A stretch of 64,000 bases of DNA from NCBI RefSeq assembly GCF_008710135.1, contig NZ_VYKK01000001.1, positions 62,001 to 126,000 on the forward strand, read 5' to 3'. The position numbers were made by a program, and so were the translations under genes. Shown here in pieces: positions 25,125 through 33,714 of the stretch. This DNA is from Paenibacillus spiritus. GTDB taxonomy: Bacteria > Bacillota > Bacilli > Paenibacillales > Paenibacillaceae. Each line of letters starts with the position of its first letter. Position 1 is the stretch's first letter. The notes beneath the pieces were generated by a model that was given only the letters and a program-made list of their open reading frames with translations, did not search any database and was not told where the DNA came from.

Positions 25125-25610
25125 TCAGAAGCGCCAGATCCAGATGAAGAACAGAATAATCATGGCGAGCTGCAGGAGGATTTTGACCACCGTGCTGGTC
25201 AGCAGGCCAAGGAGCGAACCCCAGCCGACCTTAAGCGCCTTCTTAATATCCGAACCGGCCAGCAGCTCGCCGACCAGGGCGCCGATCAGGGGACCCAGAA
25301 TCAGGCCGAAGGCCGGAATTACGAACGGCCCGGCAATGATGCCGATCGTACTGCCGATGACGGAGGCGCGGGAGCCTCCGAATTTTTTGACGCCCCAAGC
25401 CCCGACCACATAATCCGCGATGAACAGCGCTGCGACGATGACGGTCTGCACCGTCCAGAACACCGGTCCGAACGAACCGAACGAGAAGAACCAGCCATAG
25501 ACGAAGAAGGCAAAATAAATCGCCAGCGCGCCCGGCAGGATCGGATAGACCGCACCCGCGAGGCCCACCAGGAACAGTGCAATAATCAATAACCAGCCCA
25601 GTACGGTCAT
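25125..25610 (-). CDS. DUF456 family membrane protein
   Basis: 161 residues, almost entirely hydrophobic, about five helices. GAVYPILPGALAIYFAFFVYGW and GSRASVIGSTIGIIAGPFVIPAFGLILGPLIGALVGELLAG are DUF456 hallmarks (glycine-rich). Function unknown. ATG 25610 is 9 bases after GGGGAG; a GTG three bases upstream is possible. It follows the HAD gene by 6 bp, so the two are one operon. Confidence 0.85.
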   Translation of the reverse strand: MTVLGWLLIIALFLVGLAGAVYPILPGALAIYFAFFVYGWFFSFGSFGPVFWTVQTVIVAALFIADYVVGAWGVKKFGGSRASVIGSTIGIIAGPFVIPAFGLILGPLIGALVGELLAGSDIKKALKVGWGSLLGLLTSTVVKILLQLAMIILFFIWIWRF

Positions 25611-25616
25611 CACTCG

Positions 25617-26366
25617 TCACTCCCCGTTTCCAAAAATAAACCTGCGCACCACTTCAGCAATGCCGTCCTCGTTGTTGCCCGCGACCACAGCGTCCGCTTC
25701 CTGCTTGACGGTCTCCTGGGCATTGCCCATGGCTACGCCAAGTCCGGCCTGCTGAATGACCGCAAGGTCGTTCAGACTGTCTCCGACCGCAATGACCTGC
25801 GACATCCCGATGCCGAGCAGACCGCAGACCTCCTGGATTCCCGCCGCCTTGTTGATGCCGAGCGGGTTAATCTCCAGATTATACGGCGAAGAATTTGTAA
25901 TTTCCAGCCCCCCCATATCCTCCAGCGCGAGAAGCACTTGGTGGCGGATGCCGTCGTCTTCGGTATAGTAGCCGAACTTCAGCCATTCCTTCTCCAGGAT
26001 GTCATTCACCCAGTTCTCCCGGTTGTGCACCCTTTCCGTCGAATACGCCCAGAACCAGATTCCATGCCGGACCGCCAGCGCATGCATCTGCTCGACAAGC
26101 GCCGGGTCCATCAGCGAGCGGCGGTAGATCTCATGGGGAGCGCGCCAGACTTCGCTGCCGTTCACCGTCACCATCGGCGTCTTCAGCCCAAGCTGCTCGG
26201 CATAGGGGTAGGCGTTCTGGAAGGAGCGGCCGGTCGAGAGGCACACATGCACCCCCTTCTCCACCGCCCGGGTAATCCAGGCGACCGTCTCGGGCGTTAT
26301 AATCTGCTCGTCATTCAGCAGCGTTCCATCCATATCCAGCGCCAGCAGGCGGTAGTCGGTATTCAA
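25617..26366 (-). CDS. Cof-type HAD-IIB phosphatase
   Basis: 249 residues. HAD motif I ALDMDGTLLND (nucleophile Asp), motif II LSTGRS, cap domain, and motif IV VIAVGDSLNDLAVIQQAGLGVAMGNA with NNEDGIAEVV at the end identify the Cof/YidA subclass, which dephosphorylates sugar phosphates or cofactors such as FMN. The order HAD-DUF456 on the minus strand follows the PBP gene by 33 bp. Confidence 0.92.
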   Translation of the reverse strand: MNTDYRLLALDMDGTLLNDEQIITPETVAWITRAVEKGVHVCLSTGRSFQNAYPYAEQLGLKTPMVTVNGSEVWRAPHEIYRRSLMDPALVEQMHALAVRHGIWFWAYSTERVHNRENWVNDILEKEWLKFGYYTEDDGIRHQVLLALEDMGGLEITNSSPYNLEINPLGINKAAGIQEVCGLLGIGMSQVIAVGDSLNDLAVIQQAGLGVAMGNAQETVKQEADAVVAGNNEDGIAEVVRRFIFGNGE

Positions 26367-26399
26367 ATGGCTCCACTCCGTTTCTTCTGTAGGTGTCGT

Positions 26400-28541
26400 C
26401 TAGTGCGTTCCGCCGCCGGCGTCAGTTCCGGCCGTTGCTGCGCCTTCGCCGCCTTCCGCCGCAGCCTTGCTCGTCTGCAGCGTCTTCTTCGGCACGCCGT
26501 CCAGCCCGTATTCCCAGTCATATGCGTCAAAAATCTTCCGCGCCACCGGGGCGGCGCTGCTCGATCCGAATCCCCCTTCGGGGATAATCACGGCTACAGC
26601 CAGCTTCGGATTCTCACGCGGGGCATAGGCGATGAAGACGCCGTTGTCGATGACCTGCTTATGACCCTTGGACCAATATTCCTGCTGAGAGGTCCCGGTT
26701 TTTCGAGCAAAATCATAAGGAAAACCATTGAACGCATCCACTTTCGTGTTCATCCCAACCTTAACTTCATTCCAGTAGGAATCTTTCATTTCAACGGTGT
26801 TAAGGACGGTCCGCCCGAATGTCTTCACCACGTTCCCGTTGGTATCCGTGATCTTGCTGACCATATTCGGTTTAATCCGGACCCCTTTATTAGCCAAGGT
26901 CGCCGTGTACTGGGCAAGCTGAAGAGCGGTATACTTGGCCTGCTGACCAAAAGAGGCATACACGATGGCGGCCTGTACGCTGCCTGCCGACTTTAAATCA
27001 AAGTAATCGATCTTGCCCCTGCTCTCATTGGGAAGGTCAACCCCGGTTTCGACGCCCAAGCCAAATTGCTTCATATATTTATCCCAGACATTGAGGCTGT
27101 CCTGATCGTTATTGTACTTTCGATACAGCTTCTTCGCGATCTCATCCACCATAAAGACGTTGGAGGATTTTTCGATGGCCGTTCTCGGATACAGGGAACC
27201 ATAGGCATGATTGGAGGAGTTTCGCACCTTCGTCTCATGACCGGCTTTGCCGAATTCAGTAATGCCCGTGTCGTTATATACAGTAGAAGTCGTGATGAGT
27301 CCCTCATTTAGACCCACCAGTACGCTGAGCGGTTTGATGGTTGAACCCAGCAGAACTAAGGACTGGAACCCATGCCCGGAGCGGCCCGAAGCATTTGGAG
27401 TAATCGTGCCGTTCTGGAAATAGGTCTCAATCTGCTTATACACGGCTGTACTCATTGTCCCGCTGGCCCACGCGTTCGTATCATAATCCGGCATGCTCGC
27501 CATCGCTACGATATTGCCCGTATCGACTTCCATGGCTACCGCGTAGCCGGTTGTGGCGTTTGGATGCAGCTCGCCCTGCACCGGATTCGTGTGCAGCCAC
27601 TTGATCTGATCCGTGATCGCCTGCTGGGTCTTCTGCTGGATGCTCTTGTTAATCGTGGAATAGACATTATTGCCTTTGACCGGCGGAACGGTTCCCTCAA
27701 TATTCTCCGCCATATTCTGCGGATTTACGGCGACCTCCTGGTAGCCGTTCTTGCCGCGAAGCTCGCGCTGATATTGAAGCTCCAGCCCGTCGAAACCGAC
27801 GAGCTCGTCGTCTTTATACGAGAGACCCGGATCGGCATCGACCTTCTTCATGGCAGTGAGAACATTCTTGTAGATGTTCTGACTGTTCGAGTTCTTGAAC
27901 AGCTTGACGTATCCGACCGCCTGGACTGCGGTCTGGTCGGTGTCATAATGGCGCGCATTCTCCTCGACGATCTCCAGTCCCGGGAACTCGTTCTTATGTT
28001 CCAGGAAGTAGGCGACCTCCTTGTCATTAAGCCCCGCCTTGACCCGTCTCGGCGTATAGCCGTTGAACTTCTTGTAGTTCATATCCAGCGACTCAATGAC
28101 ATCCTTCTCGGTTATCGGCGTATCCTGCTTATCGCCGTATTTATTGAAGACCGCCACCAGATCGGCAGCCAGCTTCTGCACATTCGCCTTCGCTTCCGGC
28201 GTATAATCGACCTTCTTCGTCTTCTTGTCCGTCTTCTTGGCCGTATATTCCGTCGTCAGCGTGATATAGAGCGACTGCACCGGCGTGGAATAGGCCAGCT
28301 TCGCTCCGTCCGCCGAGAAGATCGTGCCGCGCAGCGCCGCCAGCGGAACCTTCTTGACCTCCCGGTTCGTCTCCACTTCCGTCAGAGTCGGACCCTCCAC
28401 GAACTGGAGCACGGCCAGCCGGATGATGATGACGCAGAAAATGACAAACGTGCTGAAGAAGAAAATATTAATCCGCAATCCCTGCGTATTCTTGGCCGGG
28501 GCCTCGTCCGGCGAGTTGCCCTGCTTCCGGAAAAAGCTCAC
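26400..28541 (-). CDS. Class B penicillin-binding protein (PBP2-type transpeptidase)
   Basis: 713 residues: a short cytoplasmic tail, one membrane helix (INIFFFSTFVIFCVIIIRLAVLQFV), a PBP dimer domain starting with PLAALRGTIFSADG, and a transpeptidase domain. The active-site motifs are LLGSTIKPLSV (S-x-x-K), KSSN (SxN) and RKTGTS (KTG). It cross-links peptidoglycan, most like the elongation-type PBP2/PbpA/PbpH group. It starts with GTG 28541 after GGAGAGGGG. The Lys-rich insert TKKVDYTPE (after residue 95) is typical for Bacillales. Gene order: membrane protein, transglutaminase, PBP, HAD, DUF456. Confidence 0.92.
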   Translation of the reverse strand: MSFFRKQGNSPDEAPAKNTQGLRINIFFFSTFVIFCVIIIRLAVLQFVEGPTLTEVETNREVKKVPLAALRGTIFSADGAKLAYSTPVQSLYITLTTEYTAKKTDKKTKKVDYTPEAKANVQKLAADLVAVFNKYGDKQDTPITEKDVIESLDMNYKKFNGYTPRRVKAGLNDKEVAYFLEHKNEFPGLEIVEENARHYDTDQTAVQAVGYVKLFKNSNSQNIYKNVLTAMKKVDADPGLSYKDDELVGFDGLELQYQRELRGKNGYQEVAVNPQNMAENIEGTVPPVKGNNVYSTINKSIQQKTQQAITDQIKWLHTNPVQGELHPNATTGYAVAMEVDTGNIVAMASMPDYDTNAWASGTMSTAVYKQIETYFQNGTITPNASGRSGHGFQSLVLLGSTIKPLSVLVGLNEGLITTSTVYNDTGITEFGKAGHETKVRNSSNHAYGSLYPRTAIEKSSNVFMVDEIAKKLYRKYNNDQDSLNVWDKYMKQFGLGVETGVDLPNESRGKIDYFDLKSAGSVQAAIVYASFGQQAKYTALQLAQYTATLANKGVRIKPNMVSKITDTNGNVVKTFGRTVLNTVEMKDSYWNEVKVGMNTKVDAFNGFPYDFARKTGTSQQEYWSKGHKQVIDNGVFIAYAPRENPKLAVAVIIPEGGFGSSSAAPVARKIFDAYDWEYGLDGVPKKTLQTSKAAAEGGEGAATAGTDAGGGTH

Positions 28542-28597
28542 TTTCCCCTCTCCTTTGTTCCCAAGTATTGAAATGTCTCCATTCTATTCTGCGGGCC

Positions 28598-29737
28598 TCA
28601 CAGCACGCTCTCCTGAACATGGGTCTTGTCAAAATCCTGCGGATCGAACCAGTTCCCGCTCTGAGCCCAGGTCGGGTCGAGCGGGACCCAACGCTGCTGC
28701 TCCGCCAGGTAGACTTCATTCCAGGCATGGGGTCCGTACCCGCCGCGGCCGTCATAGCCGCGGCCGGTAACAACCCGCACCTGCAAGTTCTGGGAGCGGG
28801 CCATGACGGCATACAGACGGGCATAGTCAATACAGACGCCTTCGCGTGTATCGAAGGTATCCTGCGGCGTCTGCTCCTTCCAGATTCCGTTCTTCTCGTA
28901 ATTCTCCGCTTTGGCGTGATCGTAGGCAATTCGGCTGCCGACCCAATCGTACAGAAGCCGCGCCTTCTCTTCGTCATTCTTTCCCTTGCCGGCGATCTGG
29001 CCCGCCGCTTCCGCGATGGAAGCCGAGATGTCCCGGTCCACAAGATCGTACTTGCGCCGGAGAATCCCGTCCATCTCGGAGGCGAACGTTCTCGTCAGGA
29101 CCGGCAGGCCCTGACGGACCGCCCGTCCGCCCAGCGGCTCGATGAGCGCATCCGCGCTCTGCCGGTAGACCGGCGAAGATTCCACATACCGGGCGAAGCC
29201 GGTATCCGGACCGAGGCCGGCCGCGACATAGAGCAGCGCGACGACAACTGCGCCGCGAACCGCGCCGATGCACAGCCCGATGCCCGCGCCGCCCAGCGTT
29301 CCGGCCAGCGTGCGCCGTGCAGGCGCGGCGCCGAAGCGGCGGCCGCGGCCCGGCTGCGGCACACGCAGCAGGGCAAGCAGCAGACGGATCGCCATGCTGC
29401 ACACCGCCGTCAGCAGCAGAAAGCGCAGCAGCGGCGAAGCCGACAGCGACGACAGTGACGTGTAATAGACAACCTGCCAGCCGGACAGCTCGCCGGCCGG
29501 AGCCGTGCGCCCTTCCGCCCACGTCTTGACCAGCGGGGACAGCAGCGCTGCGGAGATCAGCGCTCCCGCCAGAGAGGCCGCCGTCAGCAGTCCCGAGCCC
29601 AGGAGACCGAGCAGTCTTCCCGCAGACCGGCTGAAGCCGCGGAAGGCACCCTGCAGGACGGACAGCAGCACAATGGCCACGAGAACAACCGTGACCCAGT
29701 TGCCTGCCCTGAGACTCGACAGCGCTTCGTTCAGCAT
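28598..29737 (-). CDS. Membrane protein with extracytoplasmic transglutaminase-like domain
   Basis: 379 residues from ATG 29737 (GAGAGGGGCAT upstream; an earlier in-frame start adds 20 residues overlapping the previous gene). Residues 1-170 have several membrane helices and resemble a CvpA-like region (QGAFRGFSRSAGRLLGLLGSG). The C-terminal half is a transglutaminase core with Cys (TREGVCIDYARLYAVMARS), His (GPHAWNEVYL) and Asp (VPLDPTWAQ). Such proteins act as thiol proteases or protein modifiers outside the cell. Next to a PBP, a role at the cell wall is plausible. Confidence 0.8.
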   Translation of the reverse strand: MLNEALSSLRAGNWVTVVLVAIVLLSVLQGAFRGFSRSAGRLLGLLGSGLLTAASLAGALISAALLSPLVKTWAEGRTAPAGELSGWQVVYYTSLSSLSASPLLRFLLLTAVCSMAIRLLLALLRVPQPGRGRRFGAAPARRTLAGTLGGAGIGLCIGAVRGAVVVALLYVAAGLGPDTGFARYVESSPVYRQSADALIEPLGGRAVRQGLPVLTRTFASEMDGILRRKYDLVDRDISASIAEAAGQIAGKGKNDEEKARLLYDWVGSRIAYDHAKAENYEKNGIWKEQTPQDTFDTREGVCIDYARLYAVMARSQNLQVRVVTGRGYDGRGGYGPHAWNEVYLAEQQRWVPLDPTWAQSGNWFDPQDFDKTHVQESVL

Positions 29738-29756
29738 GAACCCGATGCCCCTCTCA

Positions 29757-30239
29757 TCAGGAGCCGGCCGGAGCCGGATGCTTCCGCGCTTCGTCAATGA
29801 AGCCTTTCAGCGTATCGGTAACGTTCCATTTGCCGAGACTGACGCCCCGGAACGTCACATTCACTTTATCGTCTCCCGCCGCTCCCGTTACTTTCAGGTT
29901 CGGAGTCGTAATGACGAAGGTTCCGTCCCCGTTGGACGTATAGACGGCATCGCGCGCCTCCTTCAGCATAACTTCCTGGGCCTCGGTCTTCAGCGTATCG
30001 ACCGTGCCGTCCGTCACCTTGCTGACGGCTCCGCCGATTTGATCTATCGTAATTCCGCTGTAGATGAACAGCCCCGCCACAATAAGGATGACGATTGCCC
30101 ATTTCAGCATTGTTTTGACCAGATTGATAACTGCGAACAGCAGCACAAGCGCGACGGCTATAATAATCCAGTTCTCGCGCAGGAACTGTGACCATACTTG
30201 TGTGTCGAACAAACTCGAAACAGCCCCCATTCCATTCAA
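29757..30239 (-). CDS. Hypothetical membrane-anchored protein
   Basis: Up to 160 residues. A hydrophobic pair of helices (WIIIAVALVLLFAVINLV and MLKWAIVILIVAGLFIYSGI, about residues 24-65) is followed by a soluble domain (KVTGAAGDDKVNVTFRGVSLGKWNVTD). The start is uncertain: TTG 30239 or ATG 30230, neither with a strong ribosome site. The stop lies 20 bp before the transglutaminase protein start, so it probably opens that operon. I do not recognise a family. Confidence 0.6.
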   Translation of the reverse strand: MNGMGAVSSLFDTQVWSQFLRENWIIIAVALVLLFAVINLVKTMLKWAIVILIVAGLFIYSGITIDQIGGAVSKVTDGTVDTLKTEAQEVMLKEARDAVYTSNGDGTFVITTPNLKVTGAAGDDKVNVTFRGVSLGKWNVTDTLKGFIDEARKHPAPAGS

Positions 30240-30415
30240 TTCATGTCATTGTTCCTATTATACAACATCGAACCCTATAATTCATTGGCTCTTGAAAGAG
30301 TAACAACACTGTAGCTTTTCAGGACGCAGGCAGCCCGATGTCCGGACATAACCCGGCCCCGTCCCACGTACAGTACAAGTATCAGCCGGAAGAATCCGGC
30401 CCGAAAGGAGCGTTC

Positions 30416-31654
30416 ATGCCGATGAGAACCGCCCTGTGGCTCTATCTGTTCCTGTTCTTCGCCTTCTTCGATATCCACGCCCAGTATCCGATTCTGACGC
30501 CGTTTGCCGTCTCGCTGGGCGCGGGTCCGGCGCTGATCGGCTGGATGATGGGCATGTATTCGCTGACCCATTTGCCCGGCAATCTGCTCGCCGGCGTACT
30601 GATCGACCGGCGCGGCGGCCGCCGCTATATCGTCGCCAGCCTCATCGCCGCCGGCCTTATTCTGCTGGTTCAGGCGCATGCCAGCCTGCCGTGGCATCTG
30701 CTCCTGCTGCGGGCAGCCAGCGGGTTCGCCCTGGCGTTCCTCTCGCCCGCCTGCATGACGCTGCTCGCTTCCCTCTCGAGCGACCGGGAGAAGCAGGGTC
30801 GCTACATGTCCGGCCACGGCATCGTCCATACCCTGGCTTCCGTCGTCTCGCCGGCGGCGGGCGCCTACATTGTATCCCGCGCAGGTTTCTCGGGAACGTT
30901 CCAGAGCCTGGGCTGGCTCATGGCCGCCACCGGTGTGCTGGCCTATTTCAGCATCCCCGCCCGAAGAGTTCCGCAGCCTCTTGCGCACTCCGAAGCGGGA
31001 GATGCGTCTTCAGGCGCGGCTGCCGCCGGTAACGGTCCCGAATCTGCCGCCGCCATCTTGCCCCCAGACCCCGAAGAACGGGAAGGACGTCTTCCCGTTC
31101 CGCTGCGCGTCCTGTTGCTGCCTTTTCTGATCTCCTGCTCCCAGGGTATGCTGTTCTTCGAGCTTCCCCTGTCGCAGATGGGAGCCGGAGACGGCATGGT
31201 GTCCACCGGCGTTCTGCTGTCGCTGATGAGCGCAGGCGCGCTGGTTACTCTCAGCCTGCTGTTCCTTAACCGCTTCTCTCCTGCGCCGAGAATGGCATCC
31301 GCCCTGCTTGGACTCGCGGCCTGCTTCTTCGCGCTGGCGGCCGTTCCGGCCCTTCCTGCCGGGGCCGTGCTGTTTCTGCTGGGCTGCGCCAAAGGCATTT
31401 TGTTCCCGGCCCTGGCTACCTTCTTTATTTCGCTGGGAACGGAAGGGCGCATGGGGCGCATCTTCTCGCTCCAGTCCATTGCCATGTCGCTCGGCTCCTT
31501 CGCCGGCCCCGTAGCCGCCGGCCAGCTCCGAGCTTATGTCTCCCCGTATTTTCTGGCCTTCCTGCTGGTCATGACGGCGCTTATGCTGCTGCCGCGGGCC
31601 GCGGCGTGCGGACGCGACTTCTTCTTGGCCGGCCCCGATGGACGACCCGCCTAA
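30416..31654 (+). CDS. MFS transporter
   Basis: About 412 residues, 12 predicted helices. The helix 2-3 loop DRRGGRRYIVASLI carries the MFS motif A and the helix 4 RAASGFALAFLSP motif B. The central loop (SEAGDASSGAAAAGN...) is long and disordered. Probably a drug or small-molecule exporter. ATG 30416 has AAAGGAG 5 bases upstream; an upstream in-frame ATG at 30338 lacks a ribosome site. Confidence 0.87.
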   Translation: MPMRTALWLYLFLFFAFFDIHAQYPILTPFAVSLGAGPALIGWMMGMYSLTHLPGNLLAGVLIDRRGGRRYIVASLIAAGLILLVQAHASLPWHLLLLRAASGFALAFLSPACMTLLASLSSDREKQGRYMSGHGIVHTLASVVSPAAGAYIVSRAGFSGTFQSLGWLMAATGVLAYFSIPARRVPQPLAHSEAGDASSGAAAAGNGPESAAAILPPDPEEREGRLPVPLRVLLLPFLISCSQGMLFFELPLSQMGAGDGMVSTGVLLSLMSAGALVTLSLLFLNRFSPAPRMASALLGLAACFFALAAVPALPAGAVLFLLGCAKGILFPALATFFISLGTEGRMGRIFSLQSIAMSLGSFAGPVAAGQLRAYVSPYFLAFLLVMTALMLLPRAAACGRDFFLAGPDGRPA

Positions 31655-31703
31655 AACTTGAGCGGCAAATTGGGCAGCGGCACAAACACCTCTCCGCCAT
31701 TTC

Positions 31704-31712
31704 CATATGATA
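31704..31712 (+). promoter_or_regulatory. Possible sigma-E/sigma-K -10 element
   Basis: CATATGATA fits the late-sporulation -10 pattern CATAnnnTA, 41 bases before the YjcZ-type gene. The -35 (AACA-like) is weak, so this is tentative. Confidence 0.35.
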
Positions 31713-31753
31713 AGGATGTAAACACCCACTGCAGACGAAAGAGGTGAACTTGC

Positions 31754-31876
31754 ATGTCGAACCCTTGCTGCCCCACTCCTTCGCCGGCTCCCGTAGCTTC
31801 GCTCTACACTTCGACCGGTGTTATCCTGGTGCTCTATATCCTGCTGGTAATCATCCTGAGAACGTTCTGGGTATAG
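31754..31876 (+). CDS. YjcZ-type small sporulation membrane peptide
   Basis: A 40-residue peptide: MSNPCCPTPSPAPVASLYTS then a membrane segment (TGVILVLYILLVIILRTFWV). The short N-terminal region with a C-terminal hydrophobic helix of type ALIVVLFILLIIV is the YjcZ/YhfH-like small sporulation protein pattern. GAGGTG lies 7 bases before ATG 31754. A strong terminator follows 29 bp later. The CC pair and Pro-rich head differ from the usual Gly/Tyr-rich head. Too short for routine gene callers. Confidence 0.7.
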   Translation: MSNPCCPTPSPAPVASLYTSTGVILVLYILLVIILRTFWV

Positions 31877-31904
31877 ATTTACCCAAGTCTTTCCGCCAAA
31901 AAAA

Positions 31905-31945
31905 GCCTGGTCCCGCACGAATCGTGCCGGGCCAGGGCCCTTTTT
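31905..31945 (+). terminator. Terminator after YjcZ-type gene
   Basis: CCTGG-T-CCCGCACGA/TCGTGCCGGG-CCAGG stem followed (after GCCC) by TTTTT. Confidence 0.8.
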
Positions 31946-32111
31946 GGCGTGGAGACCCAAGCAGCGAAGCGCACGGAGTCACATCCCGACATTTCCCGGG
32001 GAATGATCAGCGGCGTTCAGCCCGTTGGCGATTACGGGCAAGCTTGGGTACAATAAAGGACAAAACCCGCGGAAGTTCCATCCGCCCCGAAGACGGAGGT
32101 GTTCCAGGAGT

Positions 32112-32462
32112 ATGTCCATCGTCATTATTGTAGAAGGCAAGAACGACCGAAGCCGGCTGCGCCGCGTACTCCGGCCCGAGATCGAGATTCTGTGCACATT
32201 CGGTACGCTTAATTCGCTCAAGCTCGAGGGGCTGCGCCGTGCGGTCGGCTCGCGCGACGTATACCTCTATTTGGATAACGACAGTTCCGGCCGCAAAATC
32301 CGCAGCATGCTCCGGGATGTCTTCCCGGATGCCGAACATATCTATACCCGCCGCGGATATGCCGGGGTGGAGGGAACGCCCGACGAATATAATCTTATTC
32401 AACTGGAAAAAGCCGGACTTGAGGAATTCCTCATCTACCCGGAGGCTCCGCCCTATAGTTGA
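32112..32462 (+). CDS. Stand-alone Toprim domain protein
   Basis: 116 residues containing little but a Toprim domain: the glutamate strand SIVIIVEGKNDRSRLRRVL and the acidic DxD-like strand DVYLYLDNDSSGRKIRSML. It resembles the catalytic part of RNase M5 or primase, and may bind or cleave nucleic acid with Mg2+. ATG 32112 has GGAGGT 11 bases upstream; an upstream reading (from 32025) lacks any family residues. Terminator follows. Confidence 0.8.
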   Translation: MSIVIIVEGKNDRSRLRRVLRPEIEILCTFGTLNSLKLEGLRRAVGSRDVYLYLDNDSSGRKIRSMLRDVFPDAEHIYTRRGYAGVEGTPDEYNLIQLEKAGLEEFLIYPEAPPYS

Positions 32463-32468
32463 ACATAC

Positions 32469-32518
32469 AAAGGCCTGTCTCCGGCATTCGCGGGAACCGC
32501 GAAACGGGACAGGCCTTT
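32469..32518. terminator. Bidirectional terminator between Toprim gene and ctaB
   Basis: AAAGGCCTGTC/GACAGGCCTTT 11-bp stem enclosing an inner TTCGCGG/CCGCGAA stem, with A- and T-rich ends. Confidence 0.75.
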
Positions 32519-32543
32519 AGATCCGGGCGCCTTCCGCTCCCGC

Positions 32544-33476
32544 TTACAGGGGAGTGGTATTGAGGACAAGGGCGATCAGACTCAGCGTCAGGTAATTAAT
32601 GGAGAAGAAGAAGTTCTGCTTGGCCCAGGCATCGTCGTCCTTGGCGCCGAGCCCTTTCAGTGTCAGGTACAGCCAGGCCAGAGACAGCAGGAGAGTAATG
32701 ATCAGGTAGTAAATGCCGGCGTATCCGTAGGCGTACATCAGCACGGGAACCGGCAGAAGAAGCGCCACATACGGAATCATCTGCAGCTTCGTGCGGCGCA
32801 CGCCCTTGACAACAGGCAGCAGAGGAAATCCCGCAGCGCGGTATTCTTCCTTGCGCCGGATGCCGAGCGCCCAGAAGTGCGGAGGCTGCCACAGGAACAG
32901 CATAGCGAACAGCAGCCACGCTCCGAGGTCCACCTTGCCCGTAACGGCGACATAACCGATGACCGGAGGCATCGCGCCGGAGATTGCACCGACGGAAGTG
33001 CTCCAGGTGGACGTCCGCTTCAGCCACAGCGTATAGACGACGACGTAGACGAACATGCCCAAGATGCCGAACAGACCGGCGAGCACGCCGGACCCGAGAA
33101 AGAGCGTAGCCAGCCCGGCTGCGCCCAGAGCAGCGCCGTACAGGCGGACGACCTGGGGCTTCAGCCTGCCGGCCGGCAGGCCGCGCTTCTTCGTCCGGTC
33201 CATTTTAGTATCGAGATCCCGGTCAAAATAGTTGTTGAATACGCAGGCCGAAGCCATAACCAGCATCGTGCCGATCAGCGTTACAATCAGTTGGCCGTAC
33301 TGTACATGCCAGCCGGAAGCCAGCCAGAAGCCGGCAAAGGCGGCGATGAGATTCGAGCGGATGATGCCCGGCTTGGTCAGAGTGATGAAATCACGCCATG
33401 TGGCGTTCTCCGGCGGCAGCTTGGCGGACACCGCCGCGGAATCGGAAGAGGCTTGGTATCTCCATTGATTATCCAC
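32544..33476 (-). CDS. ctaB: Protohaem IX farnesyltransferase (haem O synthase) CtaB
   Basis: 310 residues, about 8-9 membrane helices of the UbiA prenyltransferase fold. The aspartate-rich prenyl-diphosphate sites are NNYFDRDLDTKMDRTKKR and the second DxxD-type region after AISGAMPPVIGY; KPGIIRSNLIAA is the typical entry. It makes haem O from haem b for ctaA. GTG 33476 is chosen since AAGGAGG lies 9 bases upstream; longer upstream reading is not family sequence. Divergent from yfhP. Confidence 0.93.
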   Translation of the reverse strand: MDNQWRYQASSDSAAVSAKLPPENATWRDFITLTKPGIIRSNLIAAFAGFWLASGWHVQYGQLIVTLIGTMLVMASACVFNNYFDRDLDTKMDRTKKRGLPAGRLKPQVVRLYGAALGAAGLATLFLGSGVLAGLFGILGMFVYVVVYTLWLKRTSTWSTSVGAISGAMPPVIGYVAVTGKVDLGAWLLFAMLFLWQPPHFWALGIRRKEEYRAAGFPLLPVVKGVRRTKLQMIPYVALLLPVPVLMYAYGYAGIYYLIITLLLSLAWLYLTLKGLGAKDDDAWAKQNFFFSINYLTLSLIALVLNTTPL

Positions 33477-33714
33477 GTTCAGGTTCCTCCTTGGTATAAC
33501 AATTATCATGAATTTTTGAAAATAACGGCCTCTCGCTGTTAACTTTATCATATCAAACAGCCGATGCTTTTGACAGAGACCGCCTTCTTTGTTCATGAAT
33601 TTGACAATTACGTGAAGACAATAATTTGACGATTGCCTTATAAGCGGATTAAAAATGGGGTAGTTATTAATAGGGAACATGTGAACCTTAACTACTCAGA
33701 AGGAGTTTTGCCAA

